Part shown: piece by piece, positions 54,060-64,000 of the stretch
Numbering within the stretch: position 1 is the stretch's first letter
How the letters are laid out: each line of letters starts with the position of its first letter
Origin: Symbiodinium natans
Lineage: Eukaryota > Sar > Dinophyceae > Suessiales > Symbiodiniaceae
DNA length: 64,000 nucleotides
Reading direction: 5' to 3'
Assembly (NCBI GenBank): GCA_905221605.1
Contig: CAJNDS010002479.1
Coordinates: forward strand, 391,001 to 455,000
Notes under the pieces: model-generated
Databases searched by the model: none
What the model was told of the DNA's origin: nothing
What the model saw: the letters and a program-made list of their open reading frames with translations, nothing else
Program-made: the position numbers and the translations under genes

Positions 54060-54160
54060 AACCTGGAACCCTGGTGAAGCTACTTGGGGTAGTTATACGT
54101 AGGGGTTTAGGGTTTAGGGTTTAGGGTTAGGGTTTGCCCATGAATCTTCAAGTCTTATGC
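54060..54160. mobile_element. Degenerate family-A element
   Basis: CTACTTGGGGTAGTTATACG at the left and CCCATGAATCTTCAAGT at the right, with a TTTAGGG array between. Confidence 0.5.
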
Positions 54161-54230
54161 TGTGAGTGCGACATTTGCCGCGTCCTAGCAGCCTCGCTCG
54201 ATTCTCATGCCCTTGTTGTTGTCTCCATCC
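54160..54230 (+). CDS. Possible C-terminal exon fragment
   Basis: Reads CCECDICRVLAASLDSHA then LVVVSIQ, ending CATCCAG. It loosely resembles the SDARVLDQLLYKW region of uronate-isomerase-like proteins. Weak. Confidence 0.2.
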
Positions 54231-54823
54231 AGCATTCCCTAAACCGTAAACCCAAAACTCGACACCCTAAACCCCTAAACTTAGGGTTTGGGCTTTCAGT
54301 TGTTGACGTCTTCAAGACAAAGACATGTGGAGAGACTTCGCTTTAAGCAACAGGGGTTGCCTCTATTTTGGCTTTCTGAAGCCCCCCTAAACCCTAAACC
54401 CTAAGCCCTCAACCCTAAACCCTGAACCCTAAACCCCTAAACCCCTCAACCCCTAAACCCCTAAACCCTGACTCCTAAACCCTGAACCCGAAATCCTGAA
54501 TGAAAGCACTGTTTGGGCTTTTGGCTCAAAGGACCTGGGATGAACCGTGATGCAGTACATAGCTTTCGTCCAGGTACCAAGCAGAAGGTCGGAAGAAGTA
54601 AACCCTAAACCCTAAAACCTAAACCCTAAACCCTAGAATTAAACCCTAAACCCTAAAGGGTGAAGGCAGCCACATCTCCTCAACACTTTGGCCGAGGGCG
54701 ACATTCCGCTGTAGCACACGGTAGACGGGCCGGTCTAGAGGCTTTGAGAGGTTAAGAGTTCAGGGTTTAGGGTGTAGGGTTTAGGGTTTAGGCCTTGTTT
54801 TTTTTTTGTTCTTGCTGGGCAGC
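54231..54823. other. Probable intergenic or 5' intronic region
   Basis: CCCTAAA pieces at 54388-54500 and 54600-54655 and a coding-like stretch at 54661-54745 (KAATSPQHFGRGRHSAV). TTTTGGCTCAA at 54519 matches 11 bases of the spliced leader, which is not significant alone. Confidence 0.35.
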
Positions 54824-57800
54824 GACCTCGACAAGCATGGACGACTCACCAGTGGTGAAGCGGCGGAGGAGGTGCTGCCAACCCTAGGCCCCGATAAACC
54901 CTTCAACCGCCAAGGATTTAGGGTTTAGGGTTTAGGGTTTCGAATGCCTGAGCGAGAGAGAGGGTTTAGGGTTTAGCCCTGAACCACTAGACCTTGAACT
55001 GAACTTGCCCGAAGCAGATGGAACCGCACGGGAGGGTCCCTACTTTTTGGGATCCTATGATATGATAATGTGGAGCCTTGAGTATATATATATATATAAC
55101 ATCTAGGATGTCTATGCAATGAAGTGTGGAAAGAAGGGCCCATAAATGTGGGATTCTCCCAAATTGTTCGTTGTAAGGTTGGACTCATGTGCCCGTTTAA
55201 CCGAAGTAACGCTTCCAGGGGTTCCATGTGGTCCTAAGAACCCTAAACCCCAAACCCTAAATCCTAAACACTAAGGCTGCAGGAAGGCTGCAGGAATTCA
55301 GGAATTTGGTTGCTGGCATTTTGGAATTCGGGAATTCAGGAATTTGGAATTCGCGCAGAATTCAGAGATGGAGGGCCTCAGCCGAGGCATCGAGGGACTT
55401 CGCTGACAGTAGGCTGAGGCATGGACTCCAGGGTGTGCCAGACAATGCCGAGATGATGACAGCGGGAAGGAGCGTGAACGATCGGAGACAGCCATGGGCA
55501 GATGCCGAGGCAAAAGGAAGACCCAGTGAAGGGCGCAGCACAGATGATGTGGGGGCAAAGAGGATGAATCCCATGGGGGGAGAAATGGTAGGGTCATAGG
55601 GTATCAACACGCTACCTACATTCTACATAAGACTTTGGGGTCGACTATTTCTCCCCTGCCCCAAGCAGCTTGAACGCCCATCACCGTAGAAGATGGCGAA
55701 ATATGGCGTTGAGGAGCAGTACTGATGTCCTGGGTGTTTCACTAGCCAATGAGCCTTTCACCAGTTAGCAAACAGTAAGTGTCGGGTAGTGTCACCAGCA
55801 TGACTGTGGCCATATGTGCTGCAGGGCCGATGTTGAGACTGTTGAACCTGTGTGCCTCGCCTGGCTTGTCCGAGTGTGAGCGATTAAACACTAAGCCCTC
55901 AACCCTAAACCCTAAGTCCTACATCCTAAACACTAAGCCCTCAACCCTGAACCCCAAGCCCTAAATCCTAAACACTGAACCCTACATCCCCTGTAGAAAA
56001 GAAAGACTCCCCGCACAACCCCAAAGATCGAGGGCGCGCGGATGCCTGGGTTCAGGGTTCAGGGTTCAGGATTCAGGGTATAGGGGTTAGGGGTTAGGGT
56101 TTAGGGTTCATGAGGTTTAGGGTGTAGGATTCAAGGTTTGGGGTGTATTGCTGCTCTCAGGGGACTTCCGTGGGGCCATCTGCGACTGAATTCGAACCAA
56201 AGAAGCCCGATGCCCTAAAACTTGAAGGGCTCGAATTCCTGCGTAAACTAGCTCTAAATCGCCCGTCAGTTCAGTAGTCTGCTAGGGCAAGCCACACAGC
56301 TGGAATGCCCGCCACTCTGGTCAAACCTTCTGCAGCAGCAAAGGTAAACCGTAAACGCTTCTTCCTAAACACTGCAACCGTAACCCCTAGCCTGAGGTTG
56401 GTTTGGAGCACATCTCAAAGTTCTGACCCCAATCCCCGTTAACCCACTGAAGTTTAAGTTGCGAAAGGGCCCCCAGAGCCTTCAGCCCTTAACCCTAAAC
56501 CTTAAACCTTATAAACCCAACAGTCGAAACCCAAGTCCCTAAACCCGAGTCTCCTGTAGCCACGCGTTTCTTCGGGCTGCTTGAGAATATTTTATATTTC
56601 TTGGGCACTAGAATTCCTAAGAAACAGCTAAAATCATACATTTTTGCTAGGGTTCCAAGTTCAGTAGAGGTTTGTGCCACCCTAAACCCTGAACCCTAAA
56701 CCCTAAACCCTAGACCCTAAACCCTAAACCCTAAGCTGGTTGCACTGGCGCGAAGCCTGCCGCTGCAGAGAGTGCTTGCAGAAACCCTAAACCCTAAACC
56801 CTAAACCCTAAACCCTAAACCCTAAACCCTAAACCCTAAACCCTAAACCCTAAACCCTAAACCCTAAGCCGCGGCTCTCACTGCTAGGCTGCGGCCCTGC
56901 CGCGAGCCCGAGCCCTCGGATGTTGGGGAGGCCACGCCGCGGGAGGCCACTCCGCGGGAGGCGTGCTCGGGGTTTAGGGTTCGGGTTTCAGGGGCTTAGG
57001 GCTTAGGGTTTAGGGTTTCTTGAGAGACACCTCCTTCAAAAAGGGTTTAGAGGTCAGGGGTTTAGGGGTGAGGGGTTTAGGGGTTTAGGGGTTTAGGGTT
57101 TAGAGGTTTAGAGGTTTAGGGGTTTAGGGGTTTCGGGGTTTAGGCGTTTAGGGGTTTAGGGGTTTGGGATTCATGGGTTAGGGTTAGGGGTTTGGGGGTT
57201 AGGGTTTAGGATTTGGAGTTTGTGGTTTGGCGCCCCTTTGTTTGGATGATTCAGGGTTTGTGACTCGCGGATCCATGATGGTTGAAAAGGCGGCGCTTGT
57301 CCCTTTGAATCAGGGCTTCGGGTTTTGGACGTCGTGTCCAGCCTGTTGCAAAAGGTCTAGTCAGTCTAGCCCGGGATTCCGGCTTCGTGGTGCCTAATGC
57401 GTCGAAAGTTCCGAGTCTATGATCAAGATGTGAGAGGGGACGCCCACTAAGAGCTTAGACCCTAATTAAACCCTTCAAACCCTATAAGCCCTTCAGACCC
57501 TAATGCCCTTTAACCCCTCTAAACCGTTAAACACTTTAACCCCTTAAAACCCCATTAGCCCTTTCGACCGTTTAATGCCTATAAACTCTTTAAAGCCCTC
57601 AAATCCCAAACAATGAAGCCTGTAAATCCTTAAAACAATTTACAACCCTTTAAACCCCTTTAAAACCCTTTTAAAGCCGTTTAAACCCCTTTCAAACCCT
57701 TCAGGCCCTTTAAACCCTTTCAACCCTTTGCACCCCTTAAAGCCCTCTAAACCCTAAACCCTGCCTCCAGTCAGGCCACGCCTCCCTGTGTGGAGTTGCC

Positions 57801-60800
57801 CCGAAGGCTTCGGAGGCTGAAGCGACTCGCGGAGGACGAGAAGAGTGGAAGTGGAAGTGGCCAGACAGTAGGGGTTAGGAAGGTTAGGGTTTCGGGTTTC
57901 TAGAGCCCCTATCCCTAAACCCTATAAACCCTAAAACGTTCAACCTCTAACCCGAAACACCTAAACCCTGAACCCTGCAATGCAGCCTTTTGGACTGCCT
58001 AAACCCAGCTGGTAGATGGTTCCACTCCTGGGAACAACGTCTCTTGCACCTTTTTTAGGGCTCAGGGTTTGGTGGCTTGCTGGCTGCACCTATGGGATGC
58101 CCCAGCGGTGCCCACATTTCCCGTGACATGTTTTAGAAATGCATGGAACAACCCGAAACCCTAAACCCTAAACCCTCCTAAACCCTCCTAAGCCCTAAAC
58201 TCTAAACCCTAAACCCGAAACCCTAAGCCCTAAACCCTAAACCCTACCAAGAGCAGGGCACCCTTCTTGGATTCTTGGGGTACTGGGAGCCCTGGCAGCT
58301 TTAGCTTCTCGAAGCGGGAGCCCAAGCCGCAGGTTAAATGGGTTTAGGGTTTAGGGTTTAGGGTTCGCAGCAACCAAGTGTGCCTAATAGAGGAGCTGGC
58401 AAATGCGGCCCAGGATATCCACTTTCCAGCACAACCACATAAACTATCAACCCCAAAACCTTAAATTAGCGTAAGCAAAAAGACTCCTGCTTTGCACGGC
58501 TTTGCTAGTAGTTTGCAGTTTATACTTGAAGCTTCATGGGTCATTGTAAGCAGGGCGGTCAGCCAGGTAACCTCTACTACAACCTTAATTTAATTCAGAG
58601 ACTTAGAACCCTACTTACGACTACCCATGAACCTTCAAGTATCCCTAAACCTCAACCCTAAACCCGAAACCCTCTCGGCCCCTCTTCCCTGAAAGGGTGA
58701 GCACCGTCTGGCATCAGAATGAGGTTACTAAGGCTTCCCGCACCTGGGGTGGCCCTGATACGGGCAGACTCGCAATAGTAGGGTTCAGGGTTTGGGGTTT
58801 CGGGTTTAGGGTTTACTGTTGTGGGAGGTAGGGTTTCAGTTTGACGTGACACCGAAAACATCCAAAATGCAAGCACTTTACCGCCTCAAAGGTTAAACGC
58901 CAATATCTCGTGAACTCGAGGGCAACCTGTGATGCCTGTCATCCATGGTGGCGCGAGAGCATGAGCCCTAAAACCCTAAAACCTCAAAGCTTAAAGCCCT
59001 AAAACCCTAAAAATCCTCAAACCCTCAAATCCTCAAACCCTAAACCCTAAAACCCCAAAACTCTGAGTGAGGAGACGGAGGAAGATCTTCCCAAGCCCAG
59101 CGTCAGCGCCACGCCGAAGAGTCCCGAGGAGCCCACCGAGTTCCGCGACCGTGATTTATATATTTACATATATATATATATATACATATATATATACATA
59201 TATATATATATAGGTTTATTTATTTATTGATTTGTTTATTTCTTGATTTATTTTTATTCAGTTATTTGTTTTTACTTGTTTTTTTTTTTTTTTTCGGGGG
59301 CGGTGGGTTCGGGTTACTAAGCCAGTGTATCCCTGAACCCTATCGGGATTAGGGTTTAGGGCTTCGGGTTTAAGGTTAAAAGGCCCCTATATTACTGCAG
59401 GAGCCCCGTGGCACACACCAGGGCATAGGTTGCGGCGGCATGGATGCTATGCCCGTTTTCCATTTCGCATCCCATCGTGCACCCTCAACCCTAGCCGTAA
59501 ACCCTAAACCCTGTCTTCAAGCCACCAAGCCCGCGGAGGGGGGTGGGGGGGCCCAGAGTTTCTCCCCTTAAAAGGGCTCCCAAGTAAATCGGCATCCCTA
59601 AACCCTAAACCCTATACCTCTAAACCTTAAGCCCTAAACCCTTTACCCTAAACCCTAAACCCTATACCCTCAACCCCTAAACCCCCAACCGTAAACCCTA
59701 AACCCTATAGCACGCTGTCCGAACCCCTGAGCCGCCCTGGTGCCAAGGCATCTGGAGCCCGAGGTTTCGACTGGCACGTTGCTTGGACTAAACCCTAAGT
59801 TCAGGGTTTAGGGTTTAGGGGTTAGGGTTTAGGGTTTAGGGTTTAGGGTTTAGGGTTTAAGGTTTAGGGTTTAGGGGGTTTAGGGTTTAGGGTTCAAGGG
59901 ACTAAAGCAGGGACCCTTAGAAGGCACCTTAGGGGTTATTTAGGGGTTATTTGGGGGCTACTGGGGCCTTGGGCACATAGGGAGTTTATCAGGGTTATAA
60001 AGGGGTTGTATAGGGGAAGAAGGTGAAGGGTTTATTGAGGTGGGGTATAAGGGGGGTATGGGGGTTGGGGGGAAGGGGGTAGAAGGAGGGTACAAGGGAA
60101 AAGGCGGGCATTGAGGTGGGGTGTTTAAGGGGGGGGAAAAGGGGACGGGGGGGGGGGGCACTGACAGTCCTTAGTAGGGATTCGAATTGCGGGGGGGAGG
60201 AGAATCCCTACCAAGGACTGCTAGTGTAAGGGGGAGCATCCCAAGCTGCAATCCATCAAGCCCGGAACCCCGAGCCAGTAGGGCTTAGGGAGTCGAACTA
60301 TGTCAACATCTAGAACCCGGAGTGGGCCCCCATTTCCTTTTTTTTAGGGTTTGGGGTTCCCCTTTCATCCCCTGAAAACCAGAAAGGGTACCCTTTTATT
60401 CCCAGGCGACTCCTGGGTCTAAACCCTCAACCCTAAACCTTTAACCCTTAACCCTTAAAAAAATGCCCTCAACCCTTAACACTGAACCCTTAACCCTTAA
60501 CTCTCAACCCTAAGCCTTAAACCCTAAACCTCAAACCCTTAACCCTTAACCCTAAATAATGGATTGGAGCCTTGGATGCCTTGGATGCAAAGCGAAAATC
60601 GATGGCTTCTAGAAGAACAATTGCTACTCGTTTTCCCTTATGGCCCCCTTTGTAATGATACTAAAATGACCCCCAACCAAAAAAAACTGTTCTTATTGTT
60701 AAGGCCCCTATATGCCTTTCTTAATTGCCTGTAGACTATAGGTTTGGGCTACAGGTGCTTTTAGGGCTTTAGGGTTTACATAGGCTTGGAGTTTGGGGTT

Positions 60801-61032
60801 TGAGGTTTGAGGTTCTGGGGCTTTGGGGCTTCAGGGGCCCCGGGACTTCGGGACTTGGCGTGTTGGGGGCTGTCACTGCCACCCCTCTACCGCCCACCCT
60901 AAAGCCCTAAACCCTAAACCTCAAGCTCCCAGGGATCTTCCAAAACTCAAATTGCCAGAATTGCACAGGGTTGAGCCTCTGAAACAGTACCTCTGCAATG
61001 ATTTCAAGGGGTATGCGAGGAGAGACGCCTAG
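54824..61032 (+). CDS. EF-hand-like, proline/basic-rich protein (partial multi-exon model)
   Basis: Candidate exons: 54824-54900 (DLDKHGRLTSGE, a 12-residue loop fitting an EF hand with D1, D3, G6, L8 and E12); 56888-56945 (LRPCREPEPSDVGEATPRE); 57775-57863 (ATPPCVELPRRLRRLKRL, ending GSGSGQ); 58257-58332 (APFLDSWGTGSPGS, ending KREPKPQ); 59072-59151 (ETEEDLPKPSVSATPKSPEE); 59705-59760; and terminal 60933-61032 (DLPKLKLPELHRVEPLKQ to RRDA and TAG). The joins 56945/57775, 57863/58257 and 58332/59072 keep frame with AG acceptors followed by G. Whether all pieces belong to one gene is uncertain, since the EF-hand exon is 2 kb from the next. Calcium binding is inferred from the loop only; the remaining exons look disordered and charged. 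Confidence 0.4.
54961..55269. other. Spacer, no exon recognised
   Basis: Contains GGGATCC and family-D-like fragments near 55040-55190 and the TA run. Confidence 0.4.
55080..55100. repeat. Short (TA)n run
   Basis: About ten TA units within a spacer. Confidence 0.9.
55270..55880. other. Repeat-poor block with GGAATTC-rich inverted motifs
   Basis: GGAATTCAGGAATTTGG and related copies at 55290-55365 form nested palindromes. Overlapping open frames on both strands (55306-55599, +; 55597-55298, -) carry no motif. No gene supported. Confidence 0.4.
55881..56786. other. Spacer with degenerate heptamers, no exon recognised
   Basis: CCCTAAA/CCCTCAA pieces at 55895-55985 and 56670-56735, TTTAGGG variants at 56046-56130. 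Confidence 0.4.
56787..56868. repeat. CCCTAAA array, 11-12 units
   Basis: Perfect heptamers ending 19 bases before the exon at 56888. Confidence 0.97.
56946..57774 (+). other. Intron with TTTAGGGG octamers and CCCTTTAAA-type repeats
   Basis: TTTAGGGG variants fill 57040-57200. 57470-57750 is a run of degenerate AACCCTTT/TAAACCCC units. The donor GAGGCCACTCC is echoed after the acceptor as CAGGCCACGCC. Confidence 0.6.
58523..58641. mobile_element. Family-A inverted-repeat element, full length
   Basis: TACTTGAAGCTTCATGGGT pairs with ACCCATGAACCTTCAAGTA (one mismatch in 19). 119 bp, in the intron between exons 58257 and 59072. Confidence 0.9.
59154..59296. repeat. (TA)n microsatellite, TTTA run and poly-T
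   Basis: TATA/TACA units to 59213, then TTTATT repeats and a T run of about 19 ending at 59294. Confidence 0.95.
59297..60164. other. Intronic spacer with arrays and a G-rich block
   Basis: CCCTAAA at 59596-59705, TTTAGGG at 59800-59892, then a G-rich stretch (60020-60160). The exon-like piece at 59705-59760 (LSEPLSRPGAKASGAR) has two open frames and is uncertain. Confidence 0.4.
60165..60245. mobile_element. Family-B element, shortened
   Basis: CAGTCCTTAGTAGGGATTC pairs with GAATCCCTACCAAGGACTG (one mismatch). The outer AAGGGGGAGCATCCCAAG remains on the right; the left outer part is replaced by a G run. Confidence 0.75.
60310..60421. mobile_element. Family-C inverted-repeat element
   Basis: CTAGAACCCGGAGTGGGCCC at the left pairs imperfectly with CGACTCCTGGGTCTA at the right, around CCAGAAAGGGTACCC. 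Confidence 0.7.
60422..60932. other. Intronic spacer before the terminal exon
   Basis: Degenerate AACCCTTA/CCCTCAA repeats at 60420-60560 and short TTTAGGG/TTTGGGG pieces. No exon recognised. Confidence 0.4.
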
Positions 61033-61607
61033 ACCCAAAGCCCTCAGCATCACACCCCATAAAACCGCCCTGCAAACCTACTCGCGGACCTGGTACTTTG
61101 AGCATCACAGTATTTTCTTAGGGGGGGGTCGCGGGGGGATGGTGGTGGGGAGAGGGTAAAGTAGCCACGTCTATTGTGCAGCTGTTGCTTTTGTTTTCTG
61201 AGGGGGTTGTGCAAACCAAAACCCTGCACCCTAAACTCCAAACGCAGACTTTCAGTTTCTTAAGGACATCCGTGCGATGAGGATTCACCCCAGCTTTGCA
61301 GGAGAGAAAAAACTCTAAACCCTATGACTTCCTTGTCATCGGCGGTTGTAACAAGGGTTATCAGTACCTCAACTAAGGTTCTTATAGAGGTTGCCTTTCT
61401 TATGACCCTATGTATAACTACTGCAAGTATCCCGAAACCCTAAACCCTAAAACGCTCCAAACCCTCAAAACCCCAAAAGCCCCAAAAACCCTAAACCCTA
61501 AACCCTAAAACGCTCCAAACCCTAAAACAATAAGCCCTAAAAACCCTAAACCCTAGACCCTAGACCCTAAACCCTAAACCCTCAACCCTAAACCCTAGAC
61601 CCTAGAC
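61033..61607. other. Intergenic region after the TAG at 61032
   Basis: A dispersed-element fragment near 61335-61435 (GTTGTAACAAGGGTTATCAG ... CTACTGCAAGTAT) and CCCTAAA variants from 61435. No polyadenylation signal of the AATAAA type is seen, as is usual for dinoflagellates. Confidence 0.4.
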
Positions 61608-61683
61608 CCTAAACCCTAAACCCTAAACCCTAAACCCTAAACCCTAGCTAGCTCCTCATCCTTGAACTCCTTGAGCTCCTGAG

Positions 61684-61755
61684 GCCCGAAGCCTCGCCGG
61701 AGCCACCGGGCCCTCGACGCAGCAAGCGGATCCGGGAGCGGGCACGAGGGGCCGA
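61684..61755 (+). CDS. Exon-like island, arginine-rich
   Basis: After TCCTGAG it reads PEASPEPPGPRRSKRIRER then ARGAE, followed at once by eight TTTAGGG units (61757-61815). Preceded by five CCCTAAA units. Joined to 62370 in phase 0. Family unknown. Confidence 0.45.
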
Positions 61756-61815
61756 GGGGTTTAGGGTTTAGGGTTTAGGGTTTAGGGTTTAGGGTTTAGG
61801 GTTTAGGGTTTAGGG

Positions 61816-62369
61816 ACGTCAAGAGCGAGGATAGGCGAGTGTCTGGCAGTCAGCAAGTCCAGCTTCAAAAAAACAAATCAGGGATACTTGGCGGTTCATG
61901 GATGCACAAAAGGGGGTTTAGGGTTTATTTTTAGGGGTCGTTAAGGGTTTAGGCTTAGGGCTTAGGTTCGGAGTTTAGGGGTTTGGGGCTTAGGGTTAGG
62001 GAGCGAAAAGAGAGACGAGGTTGGGGATGCACTCCATTGGTGTTTGGAAAGGATCCGGTGCAATGTGTGTTTGAGATGAGCTGGCTGTTGTATGCGATGG
62101 CAACATTGGCCTATCCAGGTTTTGCGAACATGAGGCCTTCGTACCCTAAACCCTAGACCATAAACCTTCAACCCTGAACCCTCTTTTCCCAAAAGCCCCA
62201 AACAGCAGGATCCCACGGAAACTTGTGCTGGCCGGGTGCAGCGTGCACAAACCCGACATTGCACAGACGGACGGACATGCTATCTAGCCCATATAAACCC
62301 TAACCCCAAACCCTAAACCCGCACCCTAAACCCTAATCCCCAAACCCTAAACCAGACCTTCTACGGAAG
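61816..62369. other. Intron-like spacer, no exon recognised
   Basis: TACTTGGCGGTTCATGG at 61879 is a lone family-A end. A - strand open frame (62264-61962) reads through heptamers and lacks motifs. Confidence 0.4.
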
Positions 62370-62484
62370 GGGACTAGCCAGTCCACCACTGTCAAGCGCG
62401 CCAATGGGTTGCCCGACTTTCTCCCGATAACCTCGACTCGAGCCCGCGGATGCGGGCGCTGGATGTGCGTGCAGTGCGGGTGGC
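62370..62484 (+). CDS. Exon-like island
   Basis: After ACGGAAG it reads GTSQSTTVKRANGLPDFL then PITSTRARGCGRWMCVQCGW. The bases GGGACT after the acceptor echo GGGTTT after the preceding exon. CCCTAAA arrays follow at 62487-62530. A CVQC pair is present but no domain is recognised. Confidence 0.4.
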
Positions 62485-62603
62485 CAAACCCTAAACCCTA
62501 AACCCTAAACCCTAAACCCTAAACCCTAAACCCCAAACCCGAACCCTAAACCCTCCCTATCATGTTTGGGGCTGGGTGTTCTGGGAACGTGCTCGTTGCA
62601 GGC

Positions 62604-62668
62604 GCTTCGTGCACGTGGCAGTGAGCCAGCGAAGACTGAATCGTGCCCTTGGCCGAAGCAGTTGCGGG
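62604..62668 (+). CDS. Exon-like island
   Basis: After GTTGCAG it reads ALRARGSEPAKTESCPWPKQ in one open frame and gives way to degenerate TTTAGGG. Belongs perhaps with 61684 and 62370. Confidence 0.35.
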
Positions 62669-62857
62669 ATAGGGTCTAGGGTTTAGAGTTCACAGGCACG
62701 CTACCACAGGAGCCCTGAAGCAAAGAAAGGGTTTAGAGTTCAGTCGCATGTCTGGGGGAAAGCATATCCGAACCCTTTTTTTCCACACAAATCGCCGCTG
62801 GGTCTGCCAGAGTACTTTGCCTGCCTGCCAGTACCAACAAATGTCCATACAGCGAGG

Positions 62858-62985
62858 CACTTGAAGGTTCATGGGTGAGAACAAGTAGGGTTCTAAGTTC
62901 CATAGTTCAGGTTATAGCATGGGTTGCTTTTCTTAATAACCCTACTTTACATCTACCCATGGCCTACTTATAGCTACCCATGAAC
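62858..62985. mobile_element. Family-A element with decayed right end
   Basis: CACTTGAAGGTTCATGGGT at the left; CTACCCATGGCC and GCTACCCATGAAC at the right form a doubled, shortened end. Confidence 0.65.
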
Positions 62986-63524
62986 GAGGAATGGCACACC
63001 ACAAACTGATGCGCTGAACTCCCGCCGAACCGACAATTAGGGTTTGGGGTTTAGGGGCTCTCCCTGGCCGGATGGCCGGATGGTCCCGGCGGAGGCAGTC
63101 AGTGAGTGCGCGAACTTTCGCCGAGACAAGGAAGCATACCTTACGCACTCCTAACCCTAAACCCTAACCTTACGCGCTCCTTGAAGGACTCGAGGGAATC
63201 AGGGAGCGAGTGAGCGACCCGGCCCACTCGGGCACGAGGGCGCGCAGCGAAACCAATAGAGTGAGCTGGCTTGCCCTTGGCTTAAATGGTTGCGTGGCTT
63301 TTCGTTCCAGAATGGGAAGGTGGGAAGGAAGGAAGGAATGGATGGAAAGAAGAACCCAGAAAAAGCAGAACTGAACACAGACTCAGCAGCGAGCAAGGCA
63401 CAACCAGCGGCGAGCCTAACCCAAAAAGTCAGAGCCCCATTATTGTTCTTGCCCCGGCGCGGCTAAACGTCTGGGAGCTTGTAGGTGCATCGCCTAGAAG
63501 GGTCCGGCTGAGGGTGTTTTGCTA
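62986..63524. other. Repeat-poor spacer
   Basis: GGAAGG-rich purine run at 63315-63345. Overlapping open frames, + 63286-63624 (112 codons) and - 63396-63199, have no motif. No gene supported. Confidence 0.4.
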
Positions 63525-63624
63525 CTATTTGCCTAAGAACTGCACAAAAGGCAAAAACATTCTTCCTAATAAGGGTAATACAGGCATCATTATGACTTTT
63601 TGTTTGGAGTCCTTAAGCAAATAG
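63525..63624. mobile_element. Family-E inverted-repeat element
   Basis: CTATTTGCCTAAGAAC pairs with TCCTTAAGCAAATAG. The interior TTCTTCCTAATAAGGGTAAT matches (reverse) the paired units at 5640-5785. Confidence 0.75.
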
Positions 63625-63842
63625 TTTAGAGTTTCGGGTTCAGGGTTGGGGAGCGCATGTATGGGGAACCCTTAAAACTTAACCCAATGTTTGTCTCCCA
63701 CCAGTTCCTCAGCACTTACGCCCTTAGGGCTTAAGGGTTTAGCGTCTAGGGCATAGGGTTTAGGGCCTTGGGTTTAGGGTTTAGGGTTTAGGGGTTAGGG
63801 TTTGGGGTTTATAGGGTTTAGGGCTTTAGACGCCCAGGATGG
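63625..63842. repeat. Degenerate TTTAGGG arrays
   Basis: TTAGGGC and TTTAGGG variants at 63730-63830 precede the small coding-like island. Confidence 0.8.
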
Positions 63843-63893
63843 GCAAAGCCGCAGAGGAGGCCACCATGGAGGAGGAGCCGAATCAAAGGCACC
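63840..63893 (+). CDS. Possible first exon of a further gene
   Basis: ATG at 63840 reads MGKAAEEATMEEEPNQRH, very acidic, between TTTAGGG arrays. An internal exon in another frame is possible (acceptor GCCCAG, then GATGGG). Continues beyond the window if real. Confidence 0.3.
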
Positions 63894-64000
63894 TTTCTTC
63901 GGGTTTAGTTTAGGGTTTAGGGTTCAGAGTTTGGGGTTTAGGGTTTGGGTTTAGGGAATTAGGGTCTTGCTTTGTGGTGGCTACCTTAGAGTAGCCCAAG

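Noticed and set aside
54519-54529. Second spliced-leader relic (TTTTGGCTCAA)
   Set aside because: Only 11 bases match, which is not convincing in 64 kb searched on both strands.
63286-63624. 112-codon open frame on the + strand
   Set aside because: Its end reads through the family-E inverted-repeat element and it has no motif.
1-64000. tRNA, rRNA or other structured RNA genes
   Set aside because: I saw no clover-leaf, rRNA core motif or U-snRNA sequence; a covariance-model search would be decisive.

Overview
This window looks like dinoflagellate nuclear DNA. Four lines of evidence agree. Telomere-type heptamers (TTTAGGG/CCCTAAA) are scattered throughout in both orientations. The most convincing splice junctions use GT, GC and GA donors with an AG acceptor followed by G. 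A 17-base exact match to the 3' part of the dinoflagellate spliced leader lies at 41171-41187. All recognisable exons are on the + strand, as in unidirectional dinoflagellate gene arrays. I cannot name the genus.

Layout. (1) 1-27.4 kb is a duplication-rich, gene-poor zone. It holds four copies of a duplicon that starts at TCACTAGG and is preceded in two copies by a telomeric array. It also holds three copies of a 1.4-1.6 kb unit, several other dispersed duplications, and a tandem array of about 15 monomers of 230-300 bp (8.58-12.62 kb) containing an exact 511-bp duplication. I recognise no gene here; the longest open frames are probably chance. (2) 27.9-31.8 kb carries a 14-exon gene for a predicted secreted protein of about 375 residues. 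Its phases are consistent from ATG to stop, and most of its introns consist largely of telomeric heptamers. (3) 31.9-34.8 kb holds unassigned exon-like islands. (4) 34.8 to about 52.7 kb holds a gene for a uronate-isomerase-like amidohydrolase, split into at least 16 short exons (15-79 nt) by introns full of telomeric repeats and small inverted-repeat elements. One of its introns contains a 2.8-kb block without telomeric repeats that starts with the spliced-leader relic, probably a retroposed mRNA. (5) 54.8-61.0 kb holds an EF-hand-like exon, several proline-, lysine- and arginine-rich exons and a terminal exon. (6) 61.7-64 kb holds further exon-like pieces.

How it fits together. In gene after gene the bases after the donor resemble the bases after the acceptor, as if each intron had been inserted with duplication of a short target. 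The introns carry short elements with terminal inverted repeats (at least six families) plus telomeric heptamer arrays. One inverted-repeat element has a near-empty allele elsewhere in the window, so it has moved or been lost. The main candidate for an undescribed system is this set of intron-like insertions built from telomeric repeats and inverted-repeat elements. All protein assignments come from reading exons by eye and from memory of the families; no search was run.
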